DNA from: Cupriavidus sp. UYMMa02A
Lineage (GTDB): Bacteria > Pseudomonadota > Gammaproteobacteria > Burkholderiales > Burkholderiaceae
Assembly (NCBI GenBank): GCA_001725945.1
Contig: LRMT01000087.1
Coordinates: 1-48,349, forward strand
Length of the DNA stretch: 48,349 bases
Reading direction: 5' to 3'
This document shows positions 35,880 through 45,491 of this stretch, piece after piece. The notes under the pieces are model-generated. The model searched no databases. It was not told the DNA's origin and saw only the letters and a program-made list of their open reading frames with translations. The position numbers were made by a program, and so were the translations under genes. How positions within the stretch are numbered: the first letter of the stretch is position 1; each line of letters opens with the position of its first letter.

Positions 35880-37157
35880 CTATATGGCCCTGCCCGATGA
35901 CTTCGGCTGCGCGGTCTTGCCCGTGATGCCCATGCGTTCGAGTTCCGCGATCCGCGCCGCGTCGAGTCCAAGGACACGGGCCAGCACGTCCTCGGTGTGT
36001 TCGCCCAGTGTCGGCGCCGCGTGGCGGATCGGCATGGCATCCGTGCCCGTGCGAAACCACGCGGTACTGGCCGTGTACGTGCCGCAGTGCGCGCGCTCGA
36101 CGCCGCGCCAGAATCCGCGCGCGTTCAGGTGGGCGTCCTGCAGCACCTGCGACATCGGACGGACCACGCCGGCGGCGATACCGGCGTGCTGCAACGCGCG
36201 CATCGCCGCTTCCGGGTCGCGGCCTTCGGTCCACGACGTGATCGCCGCATCGATCCTGTCCTGCTGCGCGCGGCGCCCGCTGGCCCCGGCAAGGTGCGGA
36301 TCCACGGCAAGATCCTCGCGGCCGATGGCGCGGCACAGCACCGGCCAGTGCGCGTCCGGGACAGTCAGGACGATCCATGCATCATCGCCCGCGCAGCGGA
36401 AGCAGCCGTGCGGAACGTTCACGGGATGCCGGTTTCCCTGACGCGGCGAGACCGTGCCCGAGATCGATTGTTCGAGGATGAACGGTGCGGCCATCGGCAA
36501 CATCGCCTCGACCTGCGACAGGTTGACGTGCCGCCCTTCGCCGGTTGCCTGCTGCACGAACAACGCCAGCAGCATCGCGGCCCCCGCATTCAGGCCGCCA
36601 ACCGGATCGCCATAGGCGTACGACGTCATGGCCGGCGGGCCGTCCGGATGCCCCGTATGCAGCGGCAGACCGCTGGCCTGCTCAAGCGTGCCGCCATATG
36701 CGCGCGTGTTGCTCCACGCGTTGCCAAGCCCGAATGCCGGCATCGACACCATCACCAGGCGCTCGTTCACGGCGCGCAGCGCCTCGTAGTCGAGGCCGAG
36801 CTTCGGCAGCACCTCGGCCGAGTAGTTCTCGATCACCGCGTCGGCGCGTGCCACCAGGTCCAGCAGCAACTGCTTGCCTTCGGGGCGTGTCAGATCGAGC
36901 GTGATGCCGAGCTTGTTGCGGTTCATCAGGTTGAAGTTGGAGTTCTTCTCGTACAGCCTGTCGCGATAGAACTCCTCCGTGAAGTTGGCACCGCGCCACC
37001 AGTCCGGGTAGCCGGCACTCTCGACCTTGATGATCTCCGCGCCGAAATCGGCCAGTGTCCGCGACGCCAGCGGCCCGGCCCATCCCATCGTCAGATCGAC
37101 AACGCGAATGCCCTGCAACGGAAGCTGCGGGGAAGCCGTTCGCCTGAGCTGCGGCAT
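35880..37157 (-). CDS. CaiB/BaiF (class III) CoA-transferase
   Basis: A 425-residue CoA-transferase that would move CoA from a donor to a carboxylate. GIRVVDLTMGWAGPLASRTLADFGAEIIKVE, here summarised as the N-terminal CoA-binding Rossmann region, is clear, and YAYGDPVGGLNAG places an Asp where the family's catalytic aspartate lies. The ATG at 37157 falls inside the preceding CaiB-like gene (67-base overlap), which suggests coupled translation and a heteromeric enzyme. The substrate is unknown. Confidence 0.85.
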   Translation of the reverse strand: MPQLRRTASPQLPLQGIRVVDLTMGWAGPLASRTLADFGAEIIKVESAGYPDWWRGANFTEEFYRDRLYEKNSNFNLMNRNKLGITLDLTRPEGKQLLLDLVARADAVIENYSAEVLPKLGLDYEALRAVNERLVMVSMPAFGLGNAWSNTRAYGGTLEQASGLPLHTGHPDGPPAMTSYAYGDPVGGLNAGAAMLLALFVQQATGEGRHVNLSQVEAMLPMAAPFILEQSISGTVSPRQGNRHPVNVPHGCFRCAGDDAWIVLTVPDAHWPVLCRAIGREDLAVDPHLAGASGRRAQQDRIDAAITSWTEGRDPEAAMRALQHAGIAAGVVRPMSQVLQDAHLNARGFWRGVERAHCGTYTASTAWFRTGTDAMPIRHAAPTLGEHTEDVLARVLGLDAARIAELERMGITGKTAQPKSSGRAI

Positions 37158-38344
37158 GGATGGTGATCGAGACCGGCCGCCCGATACAGCGCGTCGTGGG
37201 CGCCCTTGGCCGGCGCCGGGCCTCCGGGCAGCGGACCCGCCGCATCGAGGCGCAGCGGTACAACCGGGCCCTCGAACGCCACCCCGCCAGCTTCGACCGG
37301 CACGAACGCATTGCGCTGCCGATGCACGTCCTGGCGCAGCAACTCCTCCATCGTCGGCACGATGACCGTCGGATGCTTCTTGTCCCCGAGGATCTCGAAC
37401 CACTGCTGCGCCGTGCGCGTCCGGAACGCGGGAATCAGCAACGCGTCGATCTCGTCGGCGCACGCCATCCGTTCCTGACCGTTCGCGAAGCGCGGCTCGC
37501 TGCCGAGTTCGGGGCGCCCGATCGCCTCGCACAGCGCCTTCCACTGCGGCAGCGTGTGCGTGAAGATGCCGATCCAGCCCTCGGCCGTCTCGAAGATGCC
37601 GGCCGGATGCGTGCCGCAGAAGCGGTTGACGCCCAGGCGCCGCAGCGGATGGCGCTTGTCGGGCACCATGCCCGCTTCCATCTCGACCACGCCGAAGATG
37701 GCCTCGTGCGCGCTCAGCACATATCGGCGGCTGCCCTGACTGCTGCCGATCAAGGCCGCGACGGCGGCGGAGAACACCTGCAGGCCAATGGCGATCGCAG
37801 TCTGCACGTCATGGGGCATGTGCGGCGGGCCGTCTGCCGGGCCGCTGCCGTGCACCGCACCCGCAAGGCTCCGGCAGACGGACTCCGCTCCGGCGTACTC
37901 GCTGTAGGGCCCGCTCTCGCCGAACCACGTGAGCGCGACTTCGATCGGCTCGTGCCGCGGCTGCGTGCTCGCCGCACCCGACCAGACCGGGTTGGCAAGA
38001 ACGCCCGGCCCTTGGGTGAGCGCGCGCGCATCGAGCACGACATCGCAGGTCCGCCCCAGTTCGGCGAGCCATGCGCTGTCCGCGACGTTGGCGGCATCCG
38101 CCGTGACACTGCGCTTGTTCGTGTTCAGCCACGCAAACAGCGCACTTTCCCTGGCGCCCGAAACGCCGGCCATGGGCGGCATCTGCCGCCATGCGTCGCC
38201 TGCCGGACTTTCCACCTTGATGACTTCCGCGCCGAAATCGGAGAACAACTTGCCCGCGTACGCCAGCGCCGGACCGGTGCCGATTTCGAGTACGCGCCGC
38301 CCGCGCAGCGCGAGCTGCGCCGGGTCAGGACCATTCCTGATCAT
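37091..38344 (-). CDS. CaiB/BaiF CoA-transferase, divergent paralogue
   Basis: A 417-residue class III CoA-transferase-like protein. The N-terminus LRGRRVLEIGTGPALAYAGK and FGAEVIKVESPAGD are typical, but the middle differs from its neighbour (DVVLDARALTQ instead of the usual VIEN motif). ATG 38344 has AGGAGG five bases upstream; an upstream open stretch is not used. It ends within the next CoA-transferase gene. Paired CaiB proteins in one operon can form one heteromeric enzyme, as in succinyl-CoA:malate CoA-transferase. Confidence 0.8.
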   Translation of the reverse strand: MIRNGPDPAQLALRGRRVLEIGTGPALAYAGKLFSDFGAEVIKVESPAGDAWRQMPPMAGVSGARESALFAWLNTNKRSVTADAANVADSAWLAELGRTCDVVLDARALTQGPGVLANPVWSGAASTQPRHEPIEVALTWFGESGPYSEYAGAESVCRSLAGAVHGSGPADGPPHMPHDVQTAIAIGLQVFSAAVAALIGSSQGSRRYVLSAHEAIFGVVEMEAGMVPDKRHPLRRLGVNRFCGTHPAGIFETAEGWIGIFTHTLPQWKALCEAIGRPELGSEPRFANGQERMACADEIDALLIPAFRTRTAQQWFEILGDKKHPTVIVPTMEELLRQDVHRQRNAFVPVEAGGVAFEGPVVPLRLDAAGPLPGGPAPAKGAHDALYRAAGLDHHPCRSSGERLPRSFRCRAFALSI

Positions 38345-38387
38345 GGAAACCTCCTGGCTGTTATGGATGGATTCGCTGGTCTGGCGC

Positions 38388-41300
38388 TTACCACGCATCG
38401 ACGAATGCGCGGCGCTCGCGGCGGCTTCGCACCTCGGCGGATGCGATGCCCTGTGCGATCCACTTCCGCGTCTGGGCCGGGTCGATCACGGCATCGATCT
38501 CCACGGCCGCCGCCGTATTGATGGCGTGCCCGCGCTCGTAGGACTGTGCGACCAGCTGGTCGAACAACGCCTTGCGCTCGGGGCCGTCGGGAACGGCTTC
38601 GAGTTCCTTCTTGAATCCCAGCCTGACGGCGCCCTCAAGTCCCATCGGCCCGAACTCGCCAGTCGGCCACGCGACGGTGAAGCTGGCCGAGCGGAAGCCG
38701 CCGCCCGCCATCGCCATGGCGCCAAGGCCATAACCCTTGCGCAATGTCACGGCCAGCAGGGCGACGCGCAGCTTGGCGGCCGTCAGGAACATGCGCGACA
38801 CATGGCGCACCTGCGCTTGCGCTTCGCACTCCGGCCCGACCATGAACCCCGGCGTATCGATCAGCGAAATGATCGGCAGCCCGTGTGCGTCGCACAGCTG
38901 CATGAAGCGCGACGCCTTGTCGGCCGCATCGGCATCGATCGCGCCGCCGAGGTGATAGGGGTTATTGGCCATGATGCCCACCGGCTGTCCTTCCACACGG
39001 GCAAGCGCCGTGTGGATGCCAGCGCCAAAGCCGCCACGCAGCATCAGCACGCTGCCCGCGTCGGCGATGCCCTCGATGGCCTTGCGCGTGTCGTACACGC
39101 GCAGCCGGTTCTCGGGTACAACGTGGCGAAGAACCATCGGGTCCGGCGCGCTCCAGTGTTCGACGCGCCCCTGGAACATCGACAGGTAGTGCTTCGCCAC
39201 CTGCACCGCTTCGGCCTCGTTCTCGACCAGCACGTCGATCACGCCGTTGGCGAACTGCACCGGCGCCGGACCAACCTCCTCGGGGCGGAAGATGCCGAGA
39301 CCGCCGCCTTCGATCATCGCCGGCCCGGCCATGCCGATGTTTGCCGACTTGTCAGCAATGATCACATCGCAGCAGCCGAGAAAGGCCGCGTTGCCGGCAA
39401 AGCAGCGGCCCGACACGATGCCGACCACCGGAACCTCGCCGCTCAGCTCCGCGAAGGCGGCAAACGACGGCTGGTAGAGCCCGGACACGGACGGGAAATC
39501 CACATCGCCAGGCCGGCCGCCGCCGCCTTCGGCAAACAGCACCAGCGGCAGCTCGTCGCGCAGCGCGACCTCGACGATGCGGTCGGTCTTGATATGGTTG
39601 CGCTTGCCCTGCGTCCCCGCGAGCACCGTCGCGTCGTAGGCCATCACCGCGCTGCGCGCGCGGTCCTTGCCGACCAGTGCGCCGTTGACATTGCCGATGC
39701 CGGTGATCAGGCCGTCGGCGGGCGTATTGGCAATGAGGTCGTCTTTCGTGCGGCGGGTCGACTGCGCGGCCAGTGCCAGCCCGCCGTACTCCACGAAGGT
39801 GTCGGCATCGCACAGGTCGGCGAGGTTCTCGCGCGCCGTGCGCTGGCCGCGCGAGCGGCGCTTCGCTACCGCGTCGGGACGTGAAGCGTCCTCGAGAAAT
39901 GCATGCCGGTCCAGCACGCGCTGGAGGTCCGCACGGATCGCGTGGGGATCGACCTTCTGCGCGGCATCCACCGCTACGGCGCCGGCCTCGGCCTGTTCCA
40001 GCACGATCAGGACCTGGCTTTCCGATGCCAGCGCGCCCTTTTCCAGCCGCAGGTCGACCACGCGTCCGCCGCATTCGGCGGCGATGGCGTGCTCCATCTT
40101 CATCGCATCGAGCACGGCAACCGTCTGGCCGGGCTTGACGATGTCATCGAGTCCGACGGCAATCTCCACGACACGGCCCGTCAGCGGTGCGCGGATTGCC
40201 ACCAGCCCTTCTTCCAATTCTTCTTCCGGTTCTGACGATCGCGGCGCATGCGCTGCCGGTGCGCGTGTGGCGCCACCCAGCAGCGCCTCCTGTGCCCGGC
40301 CGCCTTGCGCAATGGCCTCTGCCGATGCCGCCAGCGCTGGCAGGATCGCCTCGAAGTGGCGCGTGTGAATGTTCTGCGTGAGGAAGTCCTCGCGCTGCAC
40401 CAGCGCGCGCAGCAAGTACATATTGGTCGGCACGCCAACGATGCGGAACTCGGCAAGGCTGCGCTGCAGGCGCCGCACCGCCGCTTCGAATTTCGGCGTG
40501 GCGCTGCTCACGATCAGCTTGGCCAGCAGCGTGTCGAAGTTCGGCGACGGCTCATAGCCGGTGTAGCCGTGCGAGTCGACGCGCACGTCCGGACCGGATG
40601 GCGGGTCGAAGCGCTCCAGGCGACCGTACGCAGGGCGCGCCAGGCCTTGCGCATCGGTCATCTCGGCGTTGACGCGAACCTGGATGGCATAGCCCTTCGG
40701 TTGCGGCGGCGAAGCCGGGTCCAGGCCAAGATCGCCGAGCGTACGCCCCGCGGCCAGCCCGAGCTGCAGCGCCACAAGGTCGACGCCCGTGACCTGCTCG
40801 GTAATGGTGTGCTCGACCTGCAGGCGGGGATTCGCTTCGATAAAGACAAAGTCCTTCTGCTCGCCGGACCCGGTCTCTTCGACCAGGAATTCGAACGTGC
40901 CGAGGCTCAGGTAGTTGACGCGGCGCGCGAGCCTCAGTGCGGCCTTGATGATCTGCTCGCGCAATTGCGGACGGAGCACCGGGCTGGGCGCGATCTCCAC
41001 GAGTTTCTGGAAGCGGCGCTGCAAGGTGCAATCGCGCTCGCCCAGCGCGATGACGTGGGTGCCGTCGCCGGCAATCTGCACTTCGATATGGCGCGCGCGG
41101 CTCACGAGCCGCTCGGCGTACAGCGCGTCCACGCCGAACGCGGAACTCGCTTCGGAGCGGCAGCGTGCGTACGCTTCGGCCAGGTCCTCGCGCCGCCTGA
41201 CCACGCGCATGCCACGGCCGCCGCCGCCGCCCACGGCCTTGATGACCACACCGGCGTCCCCCTGTTTGTCGAAGAAACTCGTGATCTCTTCGAGCGATGC

Positions 41301-41705
41301 ACCGCCGCGCGTCGCGGGCATGACAGGGACGTCGCTGTCCATTGCCAGTTCCAGCGCACGCCCCTTGTCGCCGAACAGCGCAAGCTGCTCGACGGTGGGG
41401 CCGACAAACCGGATCCCGGAATCGATGCAGGCCTGCGCAAAATCGGCGCGCTCGCTCAGGAACCCGTAGCCCGGGTGGATCGCGTCGCAACCGGCTGCCT
41501 GCGCCGCGGCGATGATTCCCGCAATGTCGATATACGCGGCCGGTCCGGAACCATCGAGCGCAATCGCCTCGTCGGCCAGCATGCGGTGGCGCGCGCTGGC
41601 GTCGTCCTGTGAATACACCGCGACGGTGGCGATATCGAGGTCGCATGCCGCGCGCAGCACGCGCAATGCAATCTCTCCCCGGTTGGCGATCAACAGCTTG
41701 TTCAT
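38388..41705 (-). CDS. Acyl-CoA carboxylase: biotin carboxylase, BCCP and carboxyltransferase fused
   Basis: A single-chain biotin-dependent carboxylase of 1105 residues. Residues 1-450 form the biotin carboxylase (ATP-grasp; GGGGGRGMR at 159-167, biotin-carboxylase EANPRLQVEHT near 290). Residues about 500-575 form the biotin carrier, with biotinylated Lys536 in AMKM. Residues about 600-1105 form a carboxyltransferase with paired crotonase folds. The fused layout is that of single-chain long- or short-chain acyl-CoA carboxylases. It starts 124 bases after a separate carboxyltransferase gene and is followed by two CoA-transferases. The acyl-CoA substrate cannot be told. Confidence 0.9.
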   Translation of the reverse strand: MNKLLIANRGEIALRVLRAACDLDIATVAVYSQDDASARHRMLADEAIALDGSGPAAYIDIAGIIAAAQAAGCDAIHPGYGFLSERADFAQACIDSGIRFVGPTVEQLALFGDKGRALELAMDSDVPVMPATRGGASLEEITSFFDKQGDAGVVIKAVGGGGGRGMRVVRRREDLAEAYARCRSEASSAFGVDALYAERLVSRARHIEVQIAGDGTHVIALGERDCTLQRRFQKLVEIAPSPVLRPQLREQIIKAALRLARRVNYLSLGTFEFLVEETGSGEQKDFVFIEANPRLQVEHTITEQVTGVDLVALQLGLAAGRTLGDLGLDPASPPQPKGYAIQVRVNAEMTDAQGLARPAYGRLERFDPPSGPDVRVDSHGYTGYEPSPNFDTLLAKLIVSSATPKFEAAVRRLQRSLAEFRIVGVPTNMYLLRALVQREDFLTQNIHTRHFEAILPALAASAEAIAQGGRAQEALLGGATRAPAAHAPRSSEPEEELEEGLVAIRAPLTGRVVEIAVGLDDIVKPGQTVAVLDAMKMEHAIAAECGGRVVDLRLEKGALASESQVLIVLEQAEAGAVAVDAAQKVDPHAIRADLQRVLDRHAFLEDASRPDAVAKRRSRGQRTARENLADLCDADTFVEYGGLALAAQSTRRTKDDLIANTPADGLITGIGNVNGALVGKDRARSAVMAYDATVLAGTQGKRNHIKTDRIVEVALRDELPLVLFAEGGGGRPGDVDFPSVSGLYQPSFAAFAELSGEVPVVGIVSGRCFAGNAAFLGCCDVIIADKSANIGMAGPAMIEGGGLGIFRPEEVGPAPVQFANGVIDVLVENEAEAVQVAKHYLSMFQGRVEHWSAPDPMVLRHVVPENRLRVYDTRKAIEGIADAGSVLMLRGGFGAGIHTALARVEGQPVGIMANNPYHLGGAIDADAADKASRFMQLCDAHGLPIISLIDTPGFMVGPECEAQAQVRHVSRMFLTAAKLRVALLAVTLRKGYGLGAMAMAGGGFRSASFTVAWPTGEFGPMGLEGAVRLGFKKELEAVPDGPERKALFDQLVAQSYERGHAINTAAAVEIDAVIDPAQTRKWIAQGIASAEVRSRRERRAFVDAW

Positions 41706-41829
41706 TCAGTCTCCTCGTTCAGATGGCGGCGTCAGTACCGGACCGGCAGGTGGTGATGCTTCCTGCGGGACACGACAAGACGATGGTCTTTTGGCTTCTG
41801 CGGCCAGTGGTCTGGTGTTGCGGGCGTGC

Positions 41830-43376
41830 TCACGGACGGATGCCGAAGCGGCTGATGCCGGCTTCGCGCAGCGGTGCGGCCAGGTTGGCGAACTCGCACA
41901 GCAGCGTGCGGGTTTCGCGCGGATCGATGATGTCTTCGATGACGAAGGCCTCGGCGCTGCGGAACGGCGAGGTCAGGCTGCGCACGCGCTGCTCGATCTC
42001 GGCGCGCTTCTGCACCGGGTCGTCGGCGCCCTCGATCTCGGCCTTGTAGGCCACTTCGAGCCCGCCTTCGATCGGCATCGCGCCCCAGTTCGCGGAAGGC
42101 CATGCATAGCGGCAATTGAAGCGGCCCATATGCTGGTGCGCGGCTGCGGACATGCCATAGGCCCGGCGCAGGATGACCGAGCACCACGGTATGGTCGCCT
42201 GGTACACCGCGGCCAGCGCGCGCACGCCGTGGCGCATGGTCCCCGCCTGCTCGGCCTCCAGGCCGATCTGGAAGCCCGCGGTATCGACCAGGTTGACCAC
42301 GGGCAGGTGAAACGCCTGCGCCATATCGACGAAGCGCGTGAATTTCTCGGCGGTCGCGCTGTCCCAGCCGCCGCGTGGAAATACGGATCGCTCGCGATCA
42401 CGGCCACGGGCCAGCCATCGAGCCGCGCCAGCCCGGTGACAATCGCGCAGCCCCACTGCCTGCCGATCTCGAAGAACGAACCGTCGTCCACGAGCGCCTG
42501 CACGATTGGGCGGATCTTGTAGACGGCGCGGCCGTCGCGCGGAATGGCGGCCAGCAGCCAGTCGTCGCGGCGCGCGGGATCATCGGCAGGCGCGGTCCGC
42601 GGCGGCAGTTCGTAGACCGACGCCGGCAGGTAGGACAGGAAGCGGCGAGCGTATTCGAACGCTTCCTGCTCGGTGGCAACCTCATCATCCACCACGCCGT
42701 TGCGGGTGTGGATGTGGCTGCCGCCGAGCTCGTTCTTGCCCAGTTGCTGGCCGATGCGCGCGACCACGGGCGGGCCTTCGGTAAAGAGCTGCGAGGTCTC
42801 CCTGACCATCACCGAGTAGTGGCTGGCCGCCACGCGCGCCGCGCCCATGCCCGCCACGGAGCCCAGCGCCAGCGACACCACGGGCACCACGGACATGTTC
42901 TCCACCACGTGCTGCCAGACCTTCATGGTCGGGATCAGCGTATGGCCCTTGATCTCGATATTGCGTACGGAGCCACCGCCTCCGGTGCCATCCACGAGCC
43001 GGATCATCGGCAGGCGCAAGTCATGCGCCATCTTCTCGGCGTGGACCAGCTTGTCGCCCACGGCGCCGTCATTGGCGCCGCCGCGTACCGTGAAGTCGTC
43101 GCCGACCAGCACCACCGGGCGCCCGCCCACCTGCGCGCGGCCCATCACGAGGTTCGACGGCACCAGGTCCACCAGCCGGCCGTTGCTGTCGTAGCGGCCG
43201 CTGCCGCTCAGACCGCCGACTTCGCGGAACGAGCTAGGGTCGGCAATGCCGGCAATGCGCTCGTGCACGGTCAGCTTGCCCGCTTCGCGGTGGCGCGCCA
43301 CCTTGTCTTCGCCGCCCATGCGCGCGGCAAGCCGGCGGCGATAGGCCAGTTCATCAATTTCGGGCTGCCAGGTCAC
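41830..43376 (-). CDS. Acyl-CoA carboxylase carboxyltransferase subunit (frameshifted)
   Basis: Carboxyltransferase of 515 residues after adding one G near 42374 (restoring FHGGGWDSATAEKF). Two crotonase-type halves are visible: DGTGGGGSVRNIE and SLALGSVAGMGAARVAAS in the first, and NLVDTAGFQIGLEAEQAG and RRAYGMSAAAHQ in the second. The GTG at 43376 has GGAGA upstream. It is the first gene of the operon and has a sigma-54 promoter 44 bases upstream. A second carboxyltransferase beside the fused one raises the question of whether both share the same biotin carrier. Confidence 0.87.
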
Positions 43377-43419
43377 GGCGCGTCTCCGGTGTTCTCGTTC
43401 TTGGGTCTGACTCAGTACC

Positions 43420-43434
43420 GCACAAGCCATGCCA
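43420..43434 (-). promoter_or_regulatory. Sigma-54 (-24/-12) promoter of the carboxylase operon
   Basis: On the minus strand TGGCATGGCTTGTGC carries the invariant GG and GC with the required ten bases between them, and differs from the TGGCACG-N4-TTGC consensus in two positions only. It lies 44 bases upstream of the first gene. The divergent activator gene encodes a sigma-54-dependent protein, which supports the call. Confidence 0.75.
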
Positions 43435-43512
43435 GCCCGAAGACACTTGCAGAACCCTTGATTTCATTGAGGATTTTTTGACCCGGCGCTATGATGTCCG
43501 CAATAAGACATA

Positions 43513-43535
43513 GTGTGTCCCGAGTGAGGACACAC
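43513..43535. promoter_or_regulatory. Activator binding site (UAS) between activator and carboxylase operon
   Basis: GTGTGTCC (43513-43520) and GGACACAC (43528-43535) form a perfect eight-base inverted repeat with a seven-base spacer. It lies about 80-100 bases upstream of the sigma-54 promoter and just before the activator's own start, the normal place for an enhancer-binding protein that also limits its own expression. Confidence 0.7.
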
Positions 43536-43548
43536 ATGGAGACAGCCA

Positions 43549-45276
43549 GTGTCCTCAGCAACAACACAAAGCGACGCGCCCGCGGCGCTTGGGGCGGTCG
43601 TGCGATCCGCTGACGGCCGTCGGATAGCGGCAGTCGGTGTGTGCGCCAATCCGGCCACAGCGGAAACCGCCGAAGCCGCCTGCGCCGCGGCGACAGACCG
43701 CGCCAAGGGAAGCCGCCTGTTTCCCGTAGAGGCCGGCGGCCACCGCTACGTGGGCCTGTGCCTCGAAGACGGCGCGCATGAGCTGATCCTGCTGCGCCGC
43801 GCGGACACGCATGCGGTGCTGTTCGATTTCCTGGGCACGGTGCCCTTTGCCAGCGCAATCCTCGACCATTTCCTGAGCGACCCGTACCAGGCCATCACCG
43901 TGGCGGACCGGGAGGGCCGGATGCGGTTCATCAGCCCCGTGCACGAAGATTCCTGGGACTGGGCACCGGCGAAGGCGTCGGCCGCCCTGCCGCCACGGTC
44001 ATCCCGAATTCACGGCTGCCGCAGGTCGTCGCCAGCGGCAAGGCCGAGATCGGGCAGCTCCAGCAGATGAACGGCGTCACGCGCGTGGTCAACCGCATTC
44101 CGATTCGCCAGGACGGCGAAGTGGTCGGGGCGATCGGCCAGATCATGTTCAAGGGGCCGGAAGCCATGGTCCGCATGCACGATGAGCTGACGGAGCTGCG
44201 CTCGCAGGTCGCGCGCTACCAGCGCGAGCTGGACGGCCTGCGCGAGGGTCAGCCGCCACTCGGCCTGATCGGCGAAAGCGCGCCGATGCAGCGCCTGCGC
44301 CGCGAGATCCAGACCGTGGCGCGCCTGGACGTGCCGGTGCTGATCCTCGGGGAAAGCGGCACAGGCAAGGAACTGGTCGCCAACGCGATTCACAACGCCG
44401 GGCGCGAGCCAGTTGGCGAACGGCCGTTGCTGAGCCTGAACCTGGCCGCCCTGCCAGCCACGCTGATCGAGTCCGAACTGTTCGCCACGCGCCCGGCGCC
44501 TTCACTGGCAGCCAGCGCCACGGGCAGGCCGGCAAGCTGGAACTCGCGGCCGGCGGCACCGTATTCCTCGACGAGGTCGCGGACATCCCGATGGAGATGC
44601 AGGTCAAGCTGCTGCGCGTGCTGGAAGACCATATGGTCGAACGGCTCGGCAGCCGCCGCGCGCAGCACGTGGACTTTCGCCTGATCTCCGCGACCAACCG
44701 CGACATTCCGGCGCTCATCGACGCAGGGCGCTTCCGCCTGGACCTGTATTACCGGCTAAGCGGCGTGGTGTTGCGCATTCCCGCGTTGCGCCAGCGGCGC
44801 GAGGATATTCCCGCGCTGCTGCAGCACTTCGTCAGCGCGTTCTGCGCGCGCAACGGCGTACCGGTACCGAAGATCGATCACGAGGTGGCGCGGCACCTGG
44901 CCGGACAGCCGTGGCCCGGCAATGTCCGGCAATTGCGCCAGCGCATCGAGGAAGCCTGGTGTTCTGCGACGGCCGAGCGCTGCGGGTCGTGGATTTTGCA
45001 CGCGGTGAAGCGGCTCGCGGGCTGGTGGTGGAAAGCGAACCGGTCGTGCATCCGCTGGCGCGGGCGTATTCGCATGAAGAGGCCGATGCGGGCAGCGTGC
45101 CGGCTGCCGCGGCGTTGCCAGGCAGCGAGGCTGCGGCGGGGATGAGCGAACTGGCCTACGCGGCGGTAGTCGATGCGATTGCGCGTCATGGCGGCAACAA
45201 GAAGCGGGCCGCCGAGCAATTGCGGATTTCGCGCTCGCATCTGTACAAGATATTGGAGCGCGGGCCGGGGCGGTGA
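43549..45276 (+). CDS. Sigma-54-dependent transcriptional activator, PAS/AAA+/Fis (three frameshifts)
   Basis: Enhancer-binding protein of 576 residues after adding single bases near 43950, 44481 and 44953. The N-terminal region includes a PAS-like sensor (AITVADREGRMRFISPVHE). The central AAA+ domain has Walker A GESGTGKE (about 267), the sigma-54 contact loop GAFTGS (usually GAFTGA) and Walker B TVFLDEV. The Fis-type HTH at the end reads NKKRAAEQLRISRSHLYKIL. The GTG at 43549 has GGAGA seven bases upstream. It should activate the divergent carboxylase operon in response to an unknown small molecule. Confidence 0.88.
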
Positions 45277-45303
45277 GCATTGGAGTTCCTCCAACGTGCT
45301 TCT

Positions 45304-45428
45304 CCCCTCTCCCATTTATGGGAGAGGGGCGGGGGAGGAGGGCAGGAGTCCCCACGAAGTGAGGCGTCACGGTGCTTGGCATGCGCCTGCCCTCTCCCCC
45401 AGCCCCTCTCCCGCAAGCGGGAGAGGGG
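45304..45428. repeat. REPIN-like element (two inverted REP hairpins)
   Basis: The first hairpin is CCCCTCTCCC-ATTTAT-GGGAGAGGGG (45304-45329), the second CCCCTCTCCC-GCAAGC-GGGAGAGGGG (45403-45428). The flanks GGGGGAGGAGGGCAG (after the first) and CTGCCCTCTCCCCCAG (before the second) are inverted copies, so the whole is a REP doublet in head-to-head orientation. It is intergenic, as usual for REPINs. It may also end transcription of the upstream activator gene. Confidence 0.8.
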
Positions 45429-45491
45429 AGCAAACAAGCTGGCACGCCAGTTTTGTCAGCAATCTGGCGCCGCCGCTGGCGCTGTCTTCCC

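Noticed and set aside
37929..39884. 651-residue plus-strand gene
   Set aside because: It lies antisense to the CoA-transferase and carboxylase genes and has shadow-frame composition with no domain.
45304..45428. Two intrinsic terminators
   Set aside because: The stems lack T-tracts, and the inverted flanks show a REP doublet; a terminator role remains only secondary.
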